Of a stretch of DNA of 14,163 nucleotides, positions 1 through 7,122 are shown one piece after another. Position numbers and translations under genes: made by a program. The notes beneath the pieces are model-generated. The model saw only the letters and a program-made list of their open reading frames with translations. It was not told the origin of the DNA and ran no database searches. Source of the DNA: an uncultured Caryophanales bacterium (GTDB lineage: Bacteria; Bacillota_I; Bacilli_A; RF39; UBA660); contig CAMYXG010000018.1 in NCBI GenBank assembly GCA_947303225.1, positions 1 through 14,163 of the forward strand, given 5' to 3'. Each line of letters begins with the position of its first letter. Position 1 is the stretch's first letter.

Positions 1-1021
1 GTTTAGTATAATCAATCGTTGACTCTACATATTCACAAATTCTTGCCATAAAACTAGTTGCTTGAACAGGATACTTACCAACAGTAGTTTCTCCAGACAA
101 CATAACACAATCCGTTCCGTCAATGACTGCATTAGCAATATCTGAAACTTCTGCACGAGTAGGTCTTGGATTATGATACATAGAAGCAAGCATTTCTGTA
201 GCAACAATTGCAAATTTTCCATTTTCACGACATTTACGAATAATATTTTTTTGAATAATAGGTAACTCTTCCATTGGAATCTCTACCCCTAAATCTCCTC
301 TAGCAATCATAATACCATCACAAACAGCAATAATCTCATCGATATTATCAATACCAGTTTGACTTTCTATTTTAGCAATCAGTCTGGCATCTCCATTACT
401 TTCTTCAATAATACTACGAACTTGTCGTACATCATCCGCACAATTAACGAATGATAAAGCTAAATAATCACAAGAATGTTCGGCAGCGTACATGATATCT
501 CTATAATCAACTTCACTAACAAATGGTAAATGTAAATCAACACCAGGCACATTAATTGTTTTATGACTCTTAATCTCTCCATCATTAAGAGCTTTTAATA
601 AAATAGAATTTTCTCTTTTCTCAATCACTTCCAAATCAAGTAAAGCATTATCAATTAAAACATGATCTCCAACTTTTATTAAATCAATTGCTTCTGGATG
701 ATTAACTCCAAAAGACTCCCGATTTCCATAAGAAACATCTTTTGTCAACAAAATAGTCTCTCCCTCTAGAAGAGATACTCCCTCATCTTCAAAATCTGAA
801 GTTCGAAATTCAGGACCTTTTGTATCATACATAATCGCAACTGGCATTCCCGTTCTTTTACGCACTTCACGAACAACTTCAATCGTATGACGACATCCTT
901 CATCCGTAGCATGAGAAAGATTAATACGCGCACAATTCATCCCATTTAATACTAATTGTTCCATTACTTCAACATTATCACAAGCAGGACCTATACTACA
1001 AATAATCTTTGTTTTCTTCAT
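1..1021 (-). CDS. pyk: Pyruvate kinase, C-terminal part missing (window edge)
   Basis: Cytosolic glycolytic enzyme that transfers phosphate from phosphoenolpyruvate to ADP, giving ATP and pyruvate. The 340 visible residues hold the whole N-domain and TIM barrel with its inserted B domain. Family signatures are the start MKKTKIICSIGPA, CARINLSHAT (30-39), DTKGPEFR (66-73), the catalytic-lysine motif LIAKIES with K217, GIMIARGDLGVEIP (236-249) and NPRPTRAE (284-291), followed by VMLSGETTVGKYPV. The allosteric C-terminal domain (about 130 or more residues) runs off the left edge. The start is ATG at 1021, preceded by GGGAGG seven bases upstream. It lies downstream of mutM on the same strand, across a 74-bp gap with a weak hairpin and a TATAAT box, so it may have its own promoter. 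Family assignment is certain; whether a PEP-utiliser-like C-terminal extension is present cannot be seen. Confidence 0.97.
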   Translation of the reverse strand, partial: MKKTKIICSIGPACDNVEVMEQLVLNGMNCARINLSHATDEGCRHTIEVVREVRKRTGMPVAIMYDTKGPEFRTSDFEDEGVSLLEGETILLTKDVSYGNRESFGVNHPEAIDLIKVGDHVLIDNALLDLEVIEKRENSILLKALNDGEIKSHKTINVPGVDLHLPFVSEVDYRDIMYAAEHSCDYLALSFVNCADDVRQVRSIIEESNGDARLIAKIESQTGIDNIDEIIAVCDGIMIARGDLGVEIPMEELPIIQKNIIRKCRENGKFAIVATEMLASMYHNPRPTRAEVSDIANAVIDGTDCVMLSGETTVGKYPVQATSFMARICEYVESTIDYTK

Positions 1022-1039
1022 AAATAAACCTCCCATATC

Positions 1040-1052
1040 TTACTTTATTATA
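1040..1052 (-). promoter_or_regulatory. Possible pyk promoter (-10 box)
   Basis: On the minus strand a perfect TATAAT lies at 1047-1052, about 25 bp upstream of the pyk ATG and just before its SD. No good -35 is present at 17 bp; the nearest TTGATT is 20 bp away. It is offered as a weak, partly supported promoter. Confidence 0.35.
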
Positions 1053-1061
1053 TAACAAACC

Positions 1062-1096
1062 ATAATAAAAAGAATCAATTTTACATCAATTCTTTT
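1062..1096 (-). terminator. Weak terminator after mutM
   Basis: Directly after the mutM UGA the minus strand reads AAAAGAAT, a 13-nt loop, then ATTCTTTTT. This 8-bp AT-only stem (1068-1075 with 1089-1096) is followed by a short U-run. It is weak by base composition, so read-through into pyk is plausible. Confidence 0.4.
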
Positions 1097-1917
1097 CATG
1101 TTTGACACTTTGGACAGTAAGAAGTTCCTCTTCCACCTACTCGAATTTTAATAATAGTATCTCCACAACGGCAACATATTTTTCCTTCTTTTCCATGAAC
1201 CAATAATTCATGTTGAAATAATCCATGCACACCTTCACTAGAAGTAAAACTTCGAATAGTAGTACCTCCAGCTTGAATTGCCTTTTTAAGAACAATCCTT
1301 GTATTTTGAATAATGATATTACATTCTTTCTTAGTAATCTTGCAACACTTTCTAAGAGGACTAATATAACTCATATAAAGAATCTCATCCACATAAATAT
1401 TACCAATTCCAGTTATAATACTTTGATCCAATAAAGCAGTCTTAATAGGAATTGTTTTTTTATGAATTTTATCATATAAATAATCTTTTGTAAGATGAGC
1501 ATCATCAAATTCTAATCCTAATTCCGATAAAGGTTTCATAAGAGATACTCTTTCTTTTGGAATCAAATACATCTTTCCAAATTTTCTAACATCATGATAG
1601 CGAAAAGATTCATGATTATCAAATAAAAACTCTACATGTTCATGCTTCAGAATAGTATCAGTTTGTTTTCGAAATAAAAACTTTCCTTCCATCCTAAGAT
1701 GAATAAGTAAATCATAATGATCTAATTCCATAACAATAAACTTACCACGAGTTTTAATATCATGGATAACTTCATGAATAATTTCTTCTTTAAATTCATT
1801 GGTAGTAGGATAAGCAATAATATTATCCCAATAAATATTACAATGAAGAATTTTTCTACCAAGAATCTTTGTTTTTAAACTCTCCACAACAGTAATAACT
1901 TCTGGTTTTTCTGGCAT
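1096..1917 (-). CDS. mutM: Formamidopyrimidine-DNA glycosylase (Fpg/MutM)
   Basis: Bifunctional base-excision repair enzyme that removes 8-oxoguanine and other oxidised purines and cuts the resulting AP site by beta/delta elimination. At 273 aa it is the normal family length. The mature N-terminus is the catalytic Pro2 followed by Glu3; the start reads MPEKPEV rather than the usual MPELPEV. The conserved lysine is K59 in TRGKF, the helix-two-turn-helix motif is GIGNIYVDE with N173, and the intercalation residues M76, R111 and F113 can be placed. The C-terminal zinc finger is C248-x2-C251 and C268-x2-C271 around RGTSY. It starts at ATG 1917, nine bases after AGGAG, and lies 15 bp downstream of the polA stop, so it is co-transcribed with polA as in Bacillus. 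Confidence 0.96.
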   Translation of the reverse strand: MPEKPEVITVVESLKTKILGRKILHCNIYWDNIIAYPTTNEFKEEIIHEVIHDIKTRGKFIVMELDHYDLLIHLRMEGKFLFRKQTDTILKHEHVEFLFDNHESFRYHDVRKFGKMYLIPKERVSLMKPLSELGLEFDDAHLTKDYLYDKIHKKTIPIKTALLDQSIITGIGNIYVDEILYMSYISPLRKCCKITKKECNIIIQNTRIVLKKAIQAGGTTIRSFTSSEGVHGLFQHELLVHGKEGKICCRCGDTIIKIRVGGRGTSYCPKCQT

Positions 1918-1932
1918 AACAACACACTCCTA

Positions 1933-4545
1933 TTATTTCGCTTCATACCAGTTCGTTCCAACCTCAATTTCTACTTTTAATGGAACACTTAAAGTATAAG
2001 TATTCTCCATAATATCTCTAACAAGTTTCTTAATCTCTTCTAATTCATTATTTTTAACATTTAATATCAATTCATCATGTACTTGTAATAGTATTTTAGA
2101 TTTTAAATTCCTTTTATTTAGTTCTTCATATAATTCAACCATTGCTTTCTTTAAAATATCCGCAGCAGTACCTTGAATAGGAGTATTAAGTGCCATTCTT
2201 TCACCACTACTTCGAATCATAAAATTCTTAGAAGATAATTCTGGTATAACTCTTCTTCGATTCATCAATGTTGTAACAAAACCATTTTGATAAGCTTCTT
2301 TTTTCTCTTTTTCCATATAATCAGATATTCCAGGAAATGTTTCCAAATATTTATCAATAAAACCTTTTGCCTCTTTTACATTAATTCCCAAATCTTCTGA
2401 TAATCCAAAACTACTAATTCCATAAATAATACCAAAATTAACAGCTTTTGCAGTTCTTCTCATATCTTTTGTTACTTCATTCATTGGTACATGATAAATA
2501 TCACTAGCTGTTTTACTATGAATATCCATATCTTGAACAAAGGCATCTATCATTTGATCAGCTTTAGCCATGGAAGCAAAAACACGCAATTCTACTTGTG
2601 AATAATCACTAGATAATAAACAAGAATCTTCATCAGGGATAAAAGCTTTCCGAATTAAGCGACTATATTCATCTCTTGCTGGAATATTTTGAAGATTAGG
2701 ACTAATACTAGAAAGTCTCCCAGTCCGAGTTAAAGTCTGTGTAAAAGTAGTATGAATTCTACCATCTTCTCTAATCTCATTTAATAGACCAACTGCATAA
2801 TTAGAGTATAACTTTGTTAACATTCGATATTCTAATATTTTATCAATAATAGGATGAACAAAACGTATTTTATCTAAAATATCTTTATTAGTAGAATATT
2901 TGCCATTACTAACTTTTTTAGGATAAGGTATCTCCATATCAATAAATAATACTTTAGATAACTGTGCTGGACTACTGATATTAAACTCTTCCCCTGCTAA
3001 AGAATATATTTCACTCTCTAAATTATTTATTTTTATATCTAAATCATCTCGAACATTTTCTAAATAATTTCTATCAACTTTAATTCCAGTGATTTCCATA
3101 TCAGCAAGTACTGAAACTAATTTCATTTCAATATTCTGAAATAAATCTTCTTCCTGATATTCTTTTATTTTATGAAGTAACTCTTCTCTAGAATCCCATA
3201 TAAACATACTCTTAGAAAGAATCGTATGATGAAGTGTATCATCATCTACAAGCATCGGTCTTTTAACTGTTCCATATACATCTTCAAATTTAGGAATATC
3301 ATATCCCATAGGATTTGCTAAAAAATGAATATCATCTTTTACATCATAATCACATAAATATCCTGCAATAGAAGCATCATATAAACAATTAGAAATGGAA
3401 ATATTATATCGATGAAGTAATACAATACACTTTTTTAAATCATATGTATACTTAGAACAATTACTAGAAAAAATATCTTTATACTTAGAAATATCTTCCT
3501 TTCTTAAAAAATATCCAAACTCTCCATCATATAAACCGATACCTAAAATATCACTTTTACTATACACTTCCCCCATTGTTTCGATATAAAACGAATAATC
3601 TTTAGAACTATCAAACTCACTGATATCTTTAATTTCTAATGAATGTTTAACAATCGTATTAGATTGTTCTGAAACCGTTCCTAATAAATCATATTTTTTA
3701 AGTAATGAATGAAATTCCAATTCCTCTAAGATACTTTTTAACTTAAATTGATCAATTCCAGTATACTTACAATCTTCTAAAGTAAAATCTAAAGAAATAT
3801 CTTTTACAATAGTAGCTAAATGCAAAGACTTATAACAATTATCTTTATCACGTATTAGCTTTTCTTTCATTTTCCCTTTAACAGAATCAATATTTTCATA
3901 TAGATTATCAATACTACCATATTCAGAAATTAACTTTATAGCTGTTTTTTCTCCAATTCCACTAACTCCTGGAATATTATCTGAAGAATCTCCCATTAAA
4001 GCTTTAAGATCAATCATCTTAATTGGTTCAATACCATATGTTTCAATAAACTTATCTCGATCCATAATCATATAATCATTACTTTTTAATACTCTAACAA
4101 CAACATCATCTTCGATTAATTGTAATAAATCTTTATCACTACTAATAATCTCACAATCAAATTCAGGATCTACATGTGCTAAATGAGAAAGAGTCCCAAT
4201 AATGTCATCTGCCTCGTAGTAATCCATTTCATAATATTCAATTCCCATTGCTTTGAGCACTTCTTTCGCAACAGGAAATTGCTGCTTTAACTCATTAGGA
4301 GTATCACTTCTACCAGCTTTATATTCATCATAAGCTTCATGTCGAAAAGTCTTTCCCTTATCAAAAGCCACTAAAATATAAGAAGGTTTTTCTTCACGAA
4401 TAATACGATTCATCATATTAATAAATCCATATAATCCATTTGTTGGAAATCCTTTAGAATTACGCATAATAACACCATTATATGCAGTAGCATAATAACT
4501 TCTAAATAACAAATTATTTCCATCCACAAGTAATATTTTCTTCAT
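1933..4545 (-). CDS. polA: DNA polymerase I
   Basis: Repair and Okazaki-fragment polymerase of 870 aa. The N-terminal 5' nuclease (about 1-290) shows LLVDGNNLLFRSYYA, a YEADDIIG motif, ISSDKDLLQL and GDSSDNIPGVSGIGEKTA. The middle exonuclease-like domain (about 310-480) looks degenerate: its first motif reads FYIETMG, where active enzymes have an Asp two residues before the Glu. The polymerase domain has motif A DYSQVELR (647-654), the O-helix RRTAKAVNFGIIYG (696-709) with Phe704, and motif C QVHDELI (821-827). I chose the ATG at 4545 because the protein then begins MKKILLVDGNN, as in the family, and GGTG lies nine bases upstream; a GTG at 4557 would add four residues but has no SD. It is followed by mutM in the same operon. 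Confidence 0.96.
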   Translation of the reverse strand: MKKILLVDGNNLLFRSYYATAYNGVIMRNSKGFPTNGLYGFINMMNRIIREEKPSYILVAFDKGKTFRHEAYDEYKAGRSDTPNELKQQFPVAKEVLKAMGIEYYEMDYYEADDIIGTLSHLAHVDPEFDCEIISSDKDLLQLIEDDVVVRVLKSNDYMIMDRDKFIETYGIEPIKMIDLKALMGDSSDNIPGVSGIGEKTAIKLISEYGSIDNLYENIDSVKGKMKEKLIRDKDNCYKSLHLATIVKDISLDFTLEDCKYTGIDQFKLKSILEELEFHSLLKKYDLLGTVSEQSNTIVKHSLEIKDISEFDSSKDYSFYIETMGEVYSKSDILGIGLYDGEFGYFLRKEDISKYKDIFSSNCSKYTYDLKKCIVLLHRYNISISNCLYDASIAGYLCDYDVKDDIHFLANPMGYDIPKFEDVYGTVKRPMLVDDDTLHHTILSKSMFIWDSREELLHKIKEYQEEDLFQNIEMKLVSVLADMEITGIKVDRNYLENVRDDLDIKINNLESEIYSLAGEEFNISSPAQLSKVLFIDMEIPYPKKVSNGKYSTNKDILDKIRFVHPIIDKILEYRMLTKLYSNYAVGLLNEIREDGRIHTTFTQTLTRTGRLSSISPNLQNIPARDEYSRLIRKAFIPDEDSCLLSSDYSQVELRVFASMAKADQMIDAFVQDMDIHSKTASDIYHVPMNEVTKDMRRTAKAVNFGIIYGISSFGLSEDLGINVKEAKGFIDKYLETFPGISDYMEKEKKEAYQNGFVTTLMNRRRVIPELSSKNFMIRSSGERMALNTPIQGTAADILKKAMVELYEELNKRNLKSKILLQVHDELILNVKNNELEEIKKLVRDIMENTYTLSVPLKVEIEVGTNWYEAK

Positions 4546-4561
4546 CTCAATCACCACATCT

Positions 4562-4590
4562 AGTATAACAAAAAAAATAATAATTTGAAA
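4562..4590 (-). promoter_or_regulatory. Possible polA promoter
   Basis: Between the preceding minus-strand terminator and the polA start lies TATACT (minus strand, 4562-4567), 17 bp downstream of a poor TTTCAA (4585-4590). Because the terminator just upstream should stop read-through, polA needs its own start and this is the best candidate. The -35 overlaps the terminator stem. Confidence 0.3.
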
Positions 4591-4598
4591 TTATTATT
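4570..4598 (-). terminator. Rho-independent terminator of the SOS microprotein transcript
   Basis: On the minus strand an 11-bp AT-only palindrome (AATAATAATTT, one C, AAATTATTATT; 4576-4598) runs straight into a T-tract of about eight bases. It is the first minus-strand terminator after the 49-codon gene. That gene's mRNA would therefore carry a ~110-nt 3' UTR and stop before polA. Confidence 0.6.
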
Positions 4599-4600
4599 TC

Positions 4601-4701
4601 CTTTGGACTACTTCTAGCATATATATGAAAGAAGAAAGTAATAAAATACCTAGAAGTAATCTCTTCTCCTCCTCCACCAGATTTAAAATCTGGATTTTTT
4701 T
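4601..4701 (+). ncRNA. Candidate small RNA with C-rich anti-SD loop, antisense to the SOS gene's 3' UTR
   Basis: On the plus strand a 9-bp stem (TACTTCTAG 4609-4617 with CTAGAAGTA 4650-4658) is followed by an unpaired pyrimidine stretch rich in CUCC (4660-4676). Then comes an intrinsic terminator: CCAGATTT-A-AAATCTGG (4677-4693) with seven T's. No plus-strand gene precedes it (polA is on the other strand), so this terminator needs another explanation. The layout of 5' hairpin, C-rich single-stranded seed and terminator is typical of Firmicutes trans-acting sRNAs that pair with Shine-Dalgarno sites. It is also antisense to the 3' UTR of the 49-codon gene. No convincing -35 was found (a TATTAT lies at 4592-4597), so the 5' end is a guess. 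Confidence 0.4.
4677..4701 (+). terminator. Strong intrinsic terminator, plus strand
   Basis: The stem CCAGATTT/AAATCTGG with a minimal loop is followed by A and seven T's on the plus strand only. On the minus strand the A-run precedes the stem, so it would not terminate there. It ends four bases from the stop codon of the convergent 49-codon gene. Confidence 0.7.
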
Positions 4702-4704
4702 GGA

Positions 4705-4854
4705 TTAACGATTGCTAATAGTATGTATAGTATAAGAATTATCTTGATTAGAATGGTCTAATGCTTCTACTCGATAGCTAACAAATAATAGATATAGAAT
4801 AAATAAAATATAAATACCTGCAATAATTAATCCTGTTTTTAAACGCTCTAACAT
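4705..4854 (-). CDS. 49-aa single-pass membrane microprotein, LexA-controlled; YneA/SosA-like SOS division inhibitor candidate
   Basis: This short gene has an excellent SD (AAAGGAGAGAG, nine bases before ATG at 4854), a consensus promoter and a LexA-box-like operator. The product starts MLERLKTG, with Arg4 and Lys6 on the inside, then a hydrophobic helix (about 9-25, LIIAGIYILFILYLLFV), then a 24-residue polar tail ending in SNR. Positive-inside topology predicts N-in, C-out. It is divergent from lexA, the position held by yneA in Bacillus/Listeria and sosA in Staphylococcus, both SOS-induced membrane inhibitors of cell division. YneA carries a LysM domain after the helix; here the frame stops, making it shorter than SosA (77 aa). 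The family link is inferred from position, control and topology, not sequence identity. An SOS-controlled small toxin of the TisB kind is the alternative. Confidence 0.8.
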   Translation of the reverse strand: MLERLKTGLIIAGIYILFILYLLFVSYRVEALDHSNQDNSYTIHTISNR

Positions 4855-4884
4855 ATAATCTCTCTCCTTTCATATTACACATTT

Positions 4885-4913
4885 ATTATATATCGAATAA
4901 TTGTTCGTGTCAA
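4885..4913 (-). promoter_or_regulatory. Perfect sigma-A promoter of the 49-aa gene with LexA box in the spacer
   Basis: Minus strand: TTGACA (4908-4913), exactly 17 bp, TATAAT (4885-4890), both full consensus. The spacer holds the palindrome CGAACAATTATTCG (4894-4907), one base off the Gram-positive SOS box in its second half. A repressor bound there would sit between -35 and -10 and shut a promoter that is otherwise very strong. Confidence 0.88.
4894..4907. promoter_or_regulatory. LexA operator 1
   Basis: CGAATAATTGTTCG on the plus strand matches CGAAC-N4-GTTCG at nine of ten fixed bases. It lies wholly within the microprotein promoter spacer and 26 bp upstream of the lexA -35. Confidence 0.85.
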
Positions 4914-4922
4914 TAGTAAATT

Positions 4923-4936
4923 GAAACATTTGTTTG
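4923..4936. promoter_or_regulatory. Weaker LexA operator 2 over the lexA -35
   Basis: GAAACATTTGTTTG contains the perfect inverted repeat AAAC-ATTT-GTTT with the same 4-bp spacing as the SOS box. It overlaps the first three bases of the lexA -35. It matches the box at seven of ten fixed positions, consistent with looser autoregulation of lexA. Confidence 0.55.
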
Positions 4937-4962
4937 ACATTTTACACTTTTCATGATAGAAT
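4934..4962 (+). promoter_or_regulatory. lexA promoter
   Basis: TTGACA (4934-4939), a 17-bp spacer and TAGAAT (4957-4962), followed by the lexA SD AAGGAGG at 4971-4977. The leader is very short, which rules out the in-frame ATG at 4963 as the start. Confidence 0.85.
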
Positions 4963-4983
4963 ATGTTCATAAGGAGGCATTAT

Positions 4984-5601
4984 ATGGAAAAATTAACCGG
5001 AAGACAAAGTTATATTTTACAAGTACTTAAAAAATTAATTGCAGAAAATGGTTATCCTCCAACAGTACGTGAAATTGGAGAAAAAGCCAATTTATCATCT
5101 CCAGCAACGATTCATTTTCATCTTCAAAAATTAGAAGAAAAAGGTTACATTAAAAAGGATGATAATAAAAATAGAACAATAGAAATACTTGTTCCAAACG
5201 AATATTTACAGGAAAAAGAAAACGTTGTAGACGTTCCATTACTAGGAAAAGTAACTGCTGGAACTCCTATTGAAGCAATCGAAACTCCAGATGAATATTT
5301 TTCTTTACCAGTTAACCTAATCGATACAAAAAATGAAGTATTTACATTAAAAGTAAGTGGAGAATCTATGATTAACGTCGGTATTTATGATGGAGACATT
5401 CTAATTGTTGAAAGAAAAAATACTGCTAGAAATGGAGAAACAGTAGTTGCAATGAACAATGATAATGAAGCAACTGTAAAAACATTCTACAAAGAAAATG
5501 GACATTTTAGACTACAACCAGAAAACGATACAATGGAACCAATCATTTTAAAAGAAGTGACTATTCTTGGTAAAGTCATTGGATTATATCGTAAATTATA
5601 A
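4984..5601 (+). CDS. lexA: LexA repressor
   Basis: SOS master repressor and self-cleaving protease of 205 aa, the same length as Bacillus LexA. The N-terminal winged helix (about 1-65) includes TVREIGEKANLSSPATIHFHLQKLEEKGYI. The Ala-Gly cleavage site is A92-G93 in KVTAGTP, the catalytic serine is S128 in SGESM and the lysine is K166 in ATVKTF. Upon RecA activation it cuts itself and frees the operators. The ATG at 4984 is preferred because AAGGAGG lies six bases upstream; an in-frame ATG at 4963 would fall at the transcription start. It is divergent from the 49-aa gene, each with its own palindrome, so both should respond to DNA damage. Its terminator follows at once. Confidence 0.96.
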   Translation: MEKLTGRQSYILQVLKKLIAENGYPPTVREIGEKANLSSPATIHFHLQKLEEKGYIKKDDNKNRTIEILVPNEYLQEKENVVDVPLLGKVTAGTPIEAIETPDEYFSLPVNLIDTKNEVFTLKVSGESMINVGIYDGDILIVERKNTARNGETVVAMNNDNEATVKTFYKENGHFRLQPENDTMEPIILKEVTILGKVIGLYRKL

Positions 5602-5604
5602 GAA

Positions 5605-5638
5605 AAGAAGGATTGAATAAAATCCTTCTTATTTTTTT
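5605..5638 (+). terminator. lexA terminator, partly bidirectional
   Basis: AAGAAGGAT (5605-5613) pairs with ATCCTTCTT (5622-5630) over an 8-nt loop and is followed by A and seven T's on the plus strand. It overlaps the tcdA stop codon from the other side and may also end that transcript, though the minus-strand T-run is poor. Confidence 0.85.
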
Positions 5639-6327
5639 ATAAATTCTCTAATAATATAACTCGCAATCAAAAGTCCTGCACTAGAAGGTACAAAAGCAGT
5701 TGATCCAGGTATACGATCATGTATTTTAATAGGTAATTCCTTAGAGCTTAATACCATTACTTTTTGTTTAATCTTTTTATCCTTAACAAACTTACGAATT
5801 ATTTTAGCAAGTGGATCATTTATAGTTTTACGAATATCTGTTATTTCTAACTGAGAAGGATCCATCTTATTACCAGTTCCCATACTACTAATAAATGGTA
5901 TCTTTCTTTTTAAGCACTCTTCTATCACTCTTTTTTTTACACTAACAGTATCACAAGCATCCACAAAATAATCAATAGAATGAACAAACAATGATTCTAC
6001 ATTATCAATCGTTACAAATAAATCTATTTTGATTACTTGACAATTAGGATTAATATCTTTTATTCTTTTTTCTAAAACATCTATTTTTTTCATTCCAATA
6101 GTAGACGTTAAAGCAGCAATTTGTCGATTCAAATTAGTCTCATCAACAACATCATAATCTACTAAAATAAGTGTACCAATTCCACTTCTAGCCAGTGCCT
6201 CACATACATATCCTCCAACACCACCACATCCTAAAATAAATACACTTTTTTTCTTTAAAATCTCAATACTATCTTCTCCAATAATCTTTTCAAGACGAGA
6301 GAAACAATTCTTAGTATTCAATTTCAT
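5629..6327 (-). CDS. tcdA: tRNA threonylcarbamoyladenosine dehydratase (E1/ThiF fold)
   Basis: ATP-dependent enzyme that cyclises t6A at position 37 of ANN-reading tRNAs to ct6A. The 232 aa begin with the family motif FSRLEKIIGED (9-19). The nucleotide-binding loop GCGGVGGYVCEALARSG (33-49) follows, then the DYDVVDETNLNRQ segment (57-69) with the adenylate-contacting Asn/Arg/Gln. SMGTGNKMDPSQLEITDI (148-165) separates TcdA from MoeB, ThiF and HesA, and there is no C-terminal rhodanese domain. Its ATG overlaps the end of the preceding gene by 17 bp and the SD (AAGAAGG) lies in that gene, so the two are translationally coupled. In Bacillus the homologue is YrvM, near hisS-aspS and 6S RNA, matching this neighbourhood. 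Confidence 0.92.
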   Translation of the reverse strand: MKLNTKNCFSRLEKIIGEDSIEILKKKSVFILGCGGVGGYVCEALARSGIGTLILVDYDVVDETNLNRQIAALTSTIGMKKIDVLEKRIKDINPNCQVIKIDLFVTIDNVESLFVHSIDYFVDACDTVSVKKRVIEECLKRKIPFISSMGTGNKMDPSQLEITDIRKTINDPLAKIIRKFVKDKKIKQKVMVLSSKELPIKIHDRIPGSTAFVPSSAGLLIASYIIREFIKK

Positions 6328-7066
6328 CCTTCTTCTTTACTAATTTTTTAGCTTTCTGATTTTTAGATTGAATTAAAGACATAGGTTTATCATAAATAAT
6401 TTTATGGATATAAGATAATTTCATATAAATATCAGCATTAGATTTAGCCATTTCATAATAACGATTCAAATTTTTATAATCTCTCGCAGGAATAGAAGTA
6501 TCAGACAATACTGTACACTCAAAATGATTAATAAACTCAATTGAATCATTCAAGTCAGCAATTCCAGCTTCTTCAAATAATCTAGGCCAATTATCTTCAT
6601 TCTCTTCCTTAACAATACGTTGAAGTCTCGCAATTTTTTCATCTGTTAAATGATTTCCAATTCCTAATTGTTCAAAAGAAACATATCTTCCTCTTTGATT
6701 AGAACCAGGAATTTCTTTTCTTAAATCAGTAATAGCTTTTCCATATAGACCATCCAAACTATCATTAACCTTCTTTGGAGGAGGTGCAACTTCATAAACA
6801 TCATATAAAGATGAATCATTTTCTTCTTTCGTTGTAATTAAATATTTTCTAGGAAAAAGCATAGAACGACTACGTATAAAATCCATAGGTGCTTGATCAT
6901 TCTTAGTATCTTTAAAACTAGATTCTGAAAACTTCTCACGATTTACGATAATATCACTCTCTAAAGCATCTTCATAAGAAACACCTTGACGTATTTTAGA
7001 AGCATCTTTTAACTTAATTTCTACATTCATAACACGTCGTTTATTCACAATTGGAAGTATCAACAT
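6311..7066 (-). CDS. Unrecognised 251-aa cytosolic protein
   Basis: I do not recognise this family. The product is hydrophilic, with no signal peptide, membrane helix or Cys motif. It has a short loop EVAPPPKK near 95-100, a central charged region (YGKAITDLRKEIPGSNQRGRY), a probable helical part (LTDEKIARLQRIVKEENEDNW) and a very basic end (QKAKKLVKKKDEIEY) that could bind nucleic acid. The start is taken as ATG 7066, nine bases after AAGGAG; the ATG at 7075 is too close to that SD. Its own promoter lies just upstream, after the 6S-like RNA. It is translationally coupled to tcdA, which hints at a tRNA-related or housekeeping role, but that is only context. Confidence 0.85.
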   Translation of the reverse strand: MLILPIVNKRRVMNVEIKLKDASKIRQGVSYEDALESDIIVNREKFSESSFKDTKNDQAPMDFIRSRSMLFPRKYLITTKEENDSSLYDVYEVAPPPKKVNDSLDGLYGKAITDLRKEIPGSNQRGRYVSFEQLGIGNHLTDEKIARLQRIVKEENEDNWPRLFEEAGIADLNDSIEFINHFECTVLSDTSIPARDYKNLNRYYEMAKSNADIYMKLSYIHKIIYDKPMSLIQSKNQKAKKLVKKKDEIEY

Positions 7067-7092
7067 ATACCCCATCTCCTTATATATCGGGT

Positions 7093-7121
7093 ATTATATC
7101 ATAAAACACCTAAAGAGGCAA
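7093..7121 (-). promoter_or_regulatory. Promoter of the 251-aa gene and tcdA
   Basis: Minus strand: TTGCCT (7116-7121), 17 bp, TATAAT (7093-7098), with TG one base before the -10 (extended -10). It lies directly after the U-run of the structured RNA and just upstream of the SD AAGGAG (7076-7081). Confidence 0.7.
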
Positions 7122-7122
7122 C

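Noticed and set aside
25..228. 67-codon minus-strand frame
   Set aside because: It is a shifted frame of the clear pyruvate kinase gene.
1225..1434. 69-codon plus-strand frame
   Set aside because: It is antisense to mutM, with Ser/Thr/Asn-rich random composition and no SD.
4558..4720. Open minus-strand frame reading through the polA-SOS gap (...KNPDFKSGGGGEEITSRYF...)
   Set aside because: It has no start codon with an SD; the Gly/Glu part comes from the GGAGGAGGAG tract and the rest from hairpins and the terminator.
4963..4983. Seven-codon upstream extension of lexA
   Set aside because: The ATG at 4963 abuts the -10 box, so it would lie at or before the transcript start; the SD fits the ATG at 4984.
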